From the NCBI GenBank assembly GCA_035968315.1, contig JAVYIN010000009.1, positions 124,001 to 188,000 of the forward strand: a DNA stretch of 64,000 nt. Direction: 5' to 3'. Source of the stretch: Nitrospira sp. Its GTDB lineage: Bacteria > Nitrospirota > Nitrospiria > Nitrospirales > Nitrospiraceae. The position numbers and the translations under genes are program-made. The notes beneath the pieces were generated by a model. That model was given only the letters and a program-made list of their open reading frames with translations, was not told where the DNA came from and searched no databases. Position 1 is the stretch's first letter, and each line of letters starts with the position of its first letter. Positions 61,439-64,000 of the stretch are shown here, piece by piece.

Positions 61439-62377
61439 ATGATCAAGTTATTGTTGGTCGAAGATGACAATGTCGATGCGCACCTCACCCAGGATATTCT
61501 GGCTGAGTGGAGCATTGAGCAATTCGACATCACGCACGTGACCAGGCTCAGCGAGGCCTTTGATTGCCTTGGGCGCAGTCACTACGATGCCATACTGCTG
61601 GATCTCTCATTGCCTGACGCCTACGGAATCCCGACCCTGAAACAAGTTCAAGCCACCAGTCCGACGATTCCGATCATCGTGCTGAGCACGGTCAACGATC
61701 AAACGCTGTCCATCCAAGCGGTCCAGCAAGGCGCGCAGGATTATCTGGTCAAAGGCCAGGGCCACCCCGATCTGCTCGCCCGCTCCATCCGGTATGCCAT
61801 CGAACGCAAGCGCGCGGAAGAGCGAATGACCTACCTGGCGCAATACGATCAATTGACCGGCTTGGTCAATCGAACCCTGTTTCGCGACCGGCTGATTCAA
61901 GCCATGGCCCGCAGCAAGCGCCTCCAGCGCCCGCTGGGCCTCATGCTGCTCGACCTCGACCGGTTCAAATCGGTGAACGATACGATGGGGCACAGCGTGG
62001 GCGATCTCCTCCTCAAATTGGTGGCGGATCGGCTGCGAACCTGCGTGCGGGAGATCGACACGGTCGCGCGAATGGGCGGCGACGAATTCACGATCATTCT
62101 GGAAGGCTGTGCGTCCGAAGAGGACATGGCCGTCGTGGCGCAGCGGATAACGGATGCGATTGCGGAGCCGTTCGATCTCGGCCATCATCATGCGTCAATC
62201 GGTGTCAGCATCGGCATCACCGTCTACCCGTCCGACGACCACGATGTGGACGACCTCTTAAAACATGCCGACGCCGCGATGTACCAGGCCAAACAAAAAG
62301 GCGGCTGCTCGTTTCATTTCCACGTTCATACTCCCACGACACCGGCCACCGGCCACGCCATTCGCCGCACGGCATAA
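61439..62377 (+). CDS. response regulator with GGDEF diguanylate cyclase domain
   Basis: A 312-aa two-domain protein. Receiver at residues 1-120: IKLLLVEDDNVDAHLTQDIL, phospho-acceptor in YDAILLDLSLPDAYGIPT, then VLSTVND and DYLVKG. Cyclase at about 135-305: LAQYDQLTGLVNRTLFRDRL, LMLLDLDRFKSVNDTMGHSV and the active site ARMGGDEFTIIL. An inhibitory RxxD site (REID) lies five residues before GGDEF. It would make c-di-GMP when phosphorylated. No histidine kinase is adjacent. PilZ protein at 6828 is one possible target. Confidence 0.92.
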   Translation: MIKLLLVEDDNVDAHLTQDILAEWSIEQFDITHVTRLSEAFDCLGRSHYDAILLDLSLPDAYGIPTLKQVQATSPTIPIIVLSTVNDQTLSIQAVQQGAQDYLVKGQGHPDLLARSIRYAIERKRAEERMTYLAQYDQLTGLVNRTLFRDRLIQAMARSKRLQRPLGLMLLDLDRFKSVNDTMGHSVGDLLLKLVADRLRTCVREIDTVARMGGDEFTIILEGCASEEDMAVVAQRITDAIAEPFDLGHHHASIGVSIGITVYPSDDHDVDDLLKHADAAMYQAKQKGGCSFHFHVHTPTTPATGHAIRRTA

Positions 62378-62628
62378 CTCTGTCCTGTGCCCGGTGACGC
62401 GGCAAAAACATCACAGGTGTCTCGATCTTGCCGTACAAATCTGTCGCTGAGAACCGCTTATACCAGAACGGCTCCAGATCTCTGCCGTTTCACAGTCGGA
62501 AACGTTCCGTTTCTCGCCGTTTGAGATGCCTCTTCACAGCCGCCTAATGGCACAACGATTGCGATACTCATCTCATCATGTTCCGCACGAATCTTGTCCG
62601 GCTGACTCGTTTGTTACTGAGGGGGACT

Positions 62629-63126
62629 ATGAAGAAACTGAACACCATCGGATTGATCCTCGCCGCCACACTGCTTCTCTCCGCAACTCCATCTCTGGCC
62701 ACCCCTGGCCAGCTCCAAGACACATCGCGCCGGCTCTACGACCGGGTAATGGAAGAGTTCAAGCATCGCGATTATGAGGCGGCGCTGGCCGGATTCCGAT
62801 TTTTCATCGAAGTCCACAGCCACTCCGCCCTCGCCGCAAATGCGCAATACTGGATGGGGGAATGCCAATACCGGATGGGCCGCTACAAAGATGCGCTCAC
62901 ATCTTTCTATAATGTGGTGTCCTACTATCCGCTCAGCCAGAAACTCGCCGCCTCGACTCTGAAAATCGGCCAGACCTATTCGAAATTAGGGGATCAGGAC
63001 AAAGCCCGTACGATGTATGAGCGTGTGGTGGATCAATACCCGGATAGCGCGGAAGCCGAACTCGCGCGAAAGGCCCTCGACACATCCATCGCCAAAATAG
63101 ATCCGGCCCCTCATCCGGCCGAGTAA
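62629..63126 (+). CDS. exported TPR protein, CpoB/YbgF-like
   Basis: A 165-aa periplasmic protein. Signal MKKLNTIGLILAATLLLSAT, cleaved near SLA. TPR-type helix pairs follow: LYDRVMEEFKHRDYEAALAG, AANAQYWMGECQYRMGRYKD and STLKIGQTYSKLGDQDKART. This matches the C-terminal domain of CpoB, which coordinates the Tol system and peptidoglycan synthesis. No tol gene is adjacent; the N-terminal coiled coil of E. coli CpoB is missing. Confidence 0.8.
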   Translation: MKKLNTIGLILAATLLLSATPSLATPGQLQDTSRRLYDRVMEEFKHRDYEAALAGFRFFIEVHSHSALAANAQYWMGECQYRMGRYKDALTSFYNVVSYYPLSQKLAASTLKIGQTYSKLGDQDKARTMYERVVDQYPDSAEAELARKALDTSIAKIDPAPHPAE

Positions 63127-63166
63127 GCTCCGATGCGTGAATTTCTCGTCACGATCCGGCGATCCT

Positions 63167-63682
63167 TCATGCGTCCTCAGGATCAAGCCCGAACAACGAG
63201 GTCAGCGCCGGCACCGTATAGGCCTGCTTCGATCGCAATGTGACCAGCTTGATGCCGGCTGCATCGAGAATCTCTTTGACGATCCGCTGACGGTCGGCCT
63301 CCGGGCCACGGCGTGTTCCATCCTCGACCTGGACCACCTGCGCCACCTGCCTCGTGCCGGGATGAACCAGCACAAAATCGACCGGTTTGAGGGCAATCTC
63401 ACGAAAAATCTGTGTCCGCTCCTTCCCTACCGCATCGACCGTGACGAACGCCCACAGAGGAACCTGGGAAAAGACCAGATAATAGTCCTGCACCGCGAGG
63501 CGCATCAGGTTATAGAGCACCACCTCCTGCTCCGTCAGCAACGGAGCCGGGGCCAGCGTGACACCGGCGGGAAGGACTGGGGCTGGAGCTTTTGCGGGAG
63601 CCGGAGATGGGTCCCGCTGCCAAAACACCAGCAGCAATACACCCGCCGCTACCACCCCGATGAGAATTGCGTCCAACGTCAT
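63167..63682 (-). CDS. membrane-anchored DUF2726-like protein, 171 aa
   Basis: One N-terminal helix (LDAILIGVVAAGVLLLVFW), a Pro/Ala-rich linker (PAPAKAPAPVLPAG), then a nuclease-like alpha/beta domain: PLWAFVTVDAV, DFVLVHPGTRQVAQVVQVED. The DFVLVHP...VVQVED order resembles the PD-(D/E)xK-like DUF2726 core. A catalytic lysine is not clear. Function unknown. It lies just before the anmK stop on the same strand. Confidence 0.65.
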   Translation of the reverse strand: MTLDAILIGVVAAGVLLLVFWQRDPSPAPAKAPAPVLPAGVTLAPAPLLTEQEVVLYNLMRLAVQDYYLVFSQVPLWAFVTVDAVGKERTQIFREIALKPVDFVLVHPGTRQVAQVVQVEDGTRRGPEADRQRIVKEILDAAGIKLVTLRSKQAYTVPALTSLFGLDPEDA

Positions 63683-63691
63683 GGGTTTCGT

Positions 63692-64000
63692 CTATGCGGA
63701 CATGCGGCGATTCAACCGGCGGAGCCATCCTAGCCCACTGGGCACAATACAGCCCAACAGGGCCGGATGTGTCGCGCCGGTCACCGCCGGAACATTGCCG
63801 TACTGTTCCATGATGGTCTGATAGCCAAGTATCCCAAACGCCACCGCTTCCAAAGCCTTGCTATCCCACCCCAAGGCATCGAATGTCGTGACTGGAGCGG
63901 GAGAGAAGACGTCCGACAGATGCGCCATAATCGCGCGGTTGCGCACACCGCCACCGCCGACCACGACTTCGTCGATTCCACCGCCGTCAATCCATCGTCG
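63692..64000 (-). CDS. anmK: anhydro-N-acetylmuramic acid kinase, C-terminal part (truncated by window edge)
   Basis: The last 102 codons of AnmK, open to the window end. VVGGGGVRNRAIMAHLSDVF, then WDSKALEAVAFGILGYQTIM and NVPAVTGATHPALLGCIVPS match the C-terminus of the family. It phosphorylates 1,6-anhydroMurNAc from peptidoglycan turnover. The N-terminal half lies outside the window. Confidence 0.88.
   Translation of the reverse strand, partial: RRWIDGGGIDEVVVGGGGVRNRAIMAHLSDVFSPAPVTTFDALGWDSKALEAVAFGILGYQTIMEQYGNVPAVTGATHPALLGCIVPSGLGWLRRLNRRMSA

Overview
The window is a dense, GC-rich bacterial chromosome segment, mostly housekeeping genes. Gene content suggests a member of the Nitrospirota, most likely a Nitrospira-like organism. 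This is inference: it rests on proteins built from PCP_red-like domains in what looks like a non-phototroph, a siroheme sulfite reductase fused to a TusA domain, and lineage-style small zinc-ribbon and lipoproteins. No nitrite oxidoreductase or other defining marker lies here. No rRNA, CRISPR array, insertion sequence, integrase or phage gene was found.

Layout. 1-8.5 kb holds gpmA, an exported barrel protein, an overlapping ATP-grasp ligase/metallopeptidase pair, ttcA, msrA, small proteins, a PilZ protein and Pal. 8.8-12 kb has tRNA-Arg, aroK-aroE, an SDR oxidoreductase and trmI. 12.3-19.9 kb has a primary-type sigma factor, htrA-lipB-gdhA, small proteins, a lipoprotein truncated hemoglobin and a divergent LysR regulator with a perfect palindrome. 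20-23.4 kb has a D,D-carboxypeptidase, a zinc ribbon, a membrane microprotein, an FG-GAP lipoprotein and an unknown protein. 23.5-34.4 kb is one compact reverse-strand run: pheA-hisC-aroF-tyrA-aroA-cmk-plsC-rpsA-sppA-ihf-PCP_red. It links aromatic amino acid synthesis with nucleotide, lipid and translation functions.

34.7-40.3 kb carries yebC-ruvA-(cysteine-rich exported protein)-ruvB without ruvC, a histidine-containing membrane protein, a zinc-ribbon plus PCP_red protein, and an Mrp-type Fe-S carrier. 40.4-47.9 kb is an assimilatory sulfate reduction operon. It reads Rrf2 regulator, sulfite reductase-TusA fusion, APS reductase, a TrpD2-like protein, CysD, and CysN fused to a divergent APS-kinase domain. 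48-52.5 kb has a Fis-type regulator, HU, tRNA-Val and thrS-infC-rpmI-rplT. Directly convergent to rplT, where bacteria usually keep their own pheST, lie pheT-pheS of the archaeal/eukaryotic type, followed by rpe, rsmB and fmt. The last 5 kb has an initiator tRNA, an exported coiled-coil protein, small proteins, a diguanylate cyclase response regulator, a CpoB-like TPR protein and the 3' part of anmK.

The most interesting items are the archaeal-type PheRS at the bacterial pheST locus, the tandem PCP_red proteins, the sulfite reductase-TusA fusion with a cluster-type cysteine motif in both halves, the TrpD2-like gene inside the cys operon, and the ATP-grasp/metallopeptidase pair. All calls come from reading the sequence; no database search was possible.
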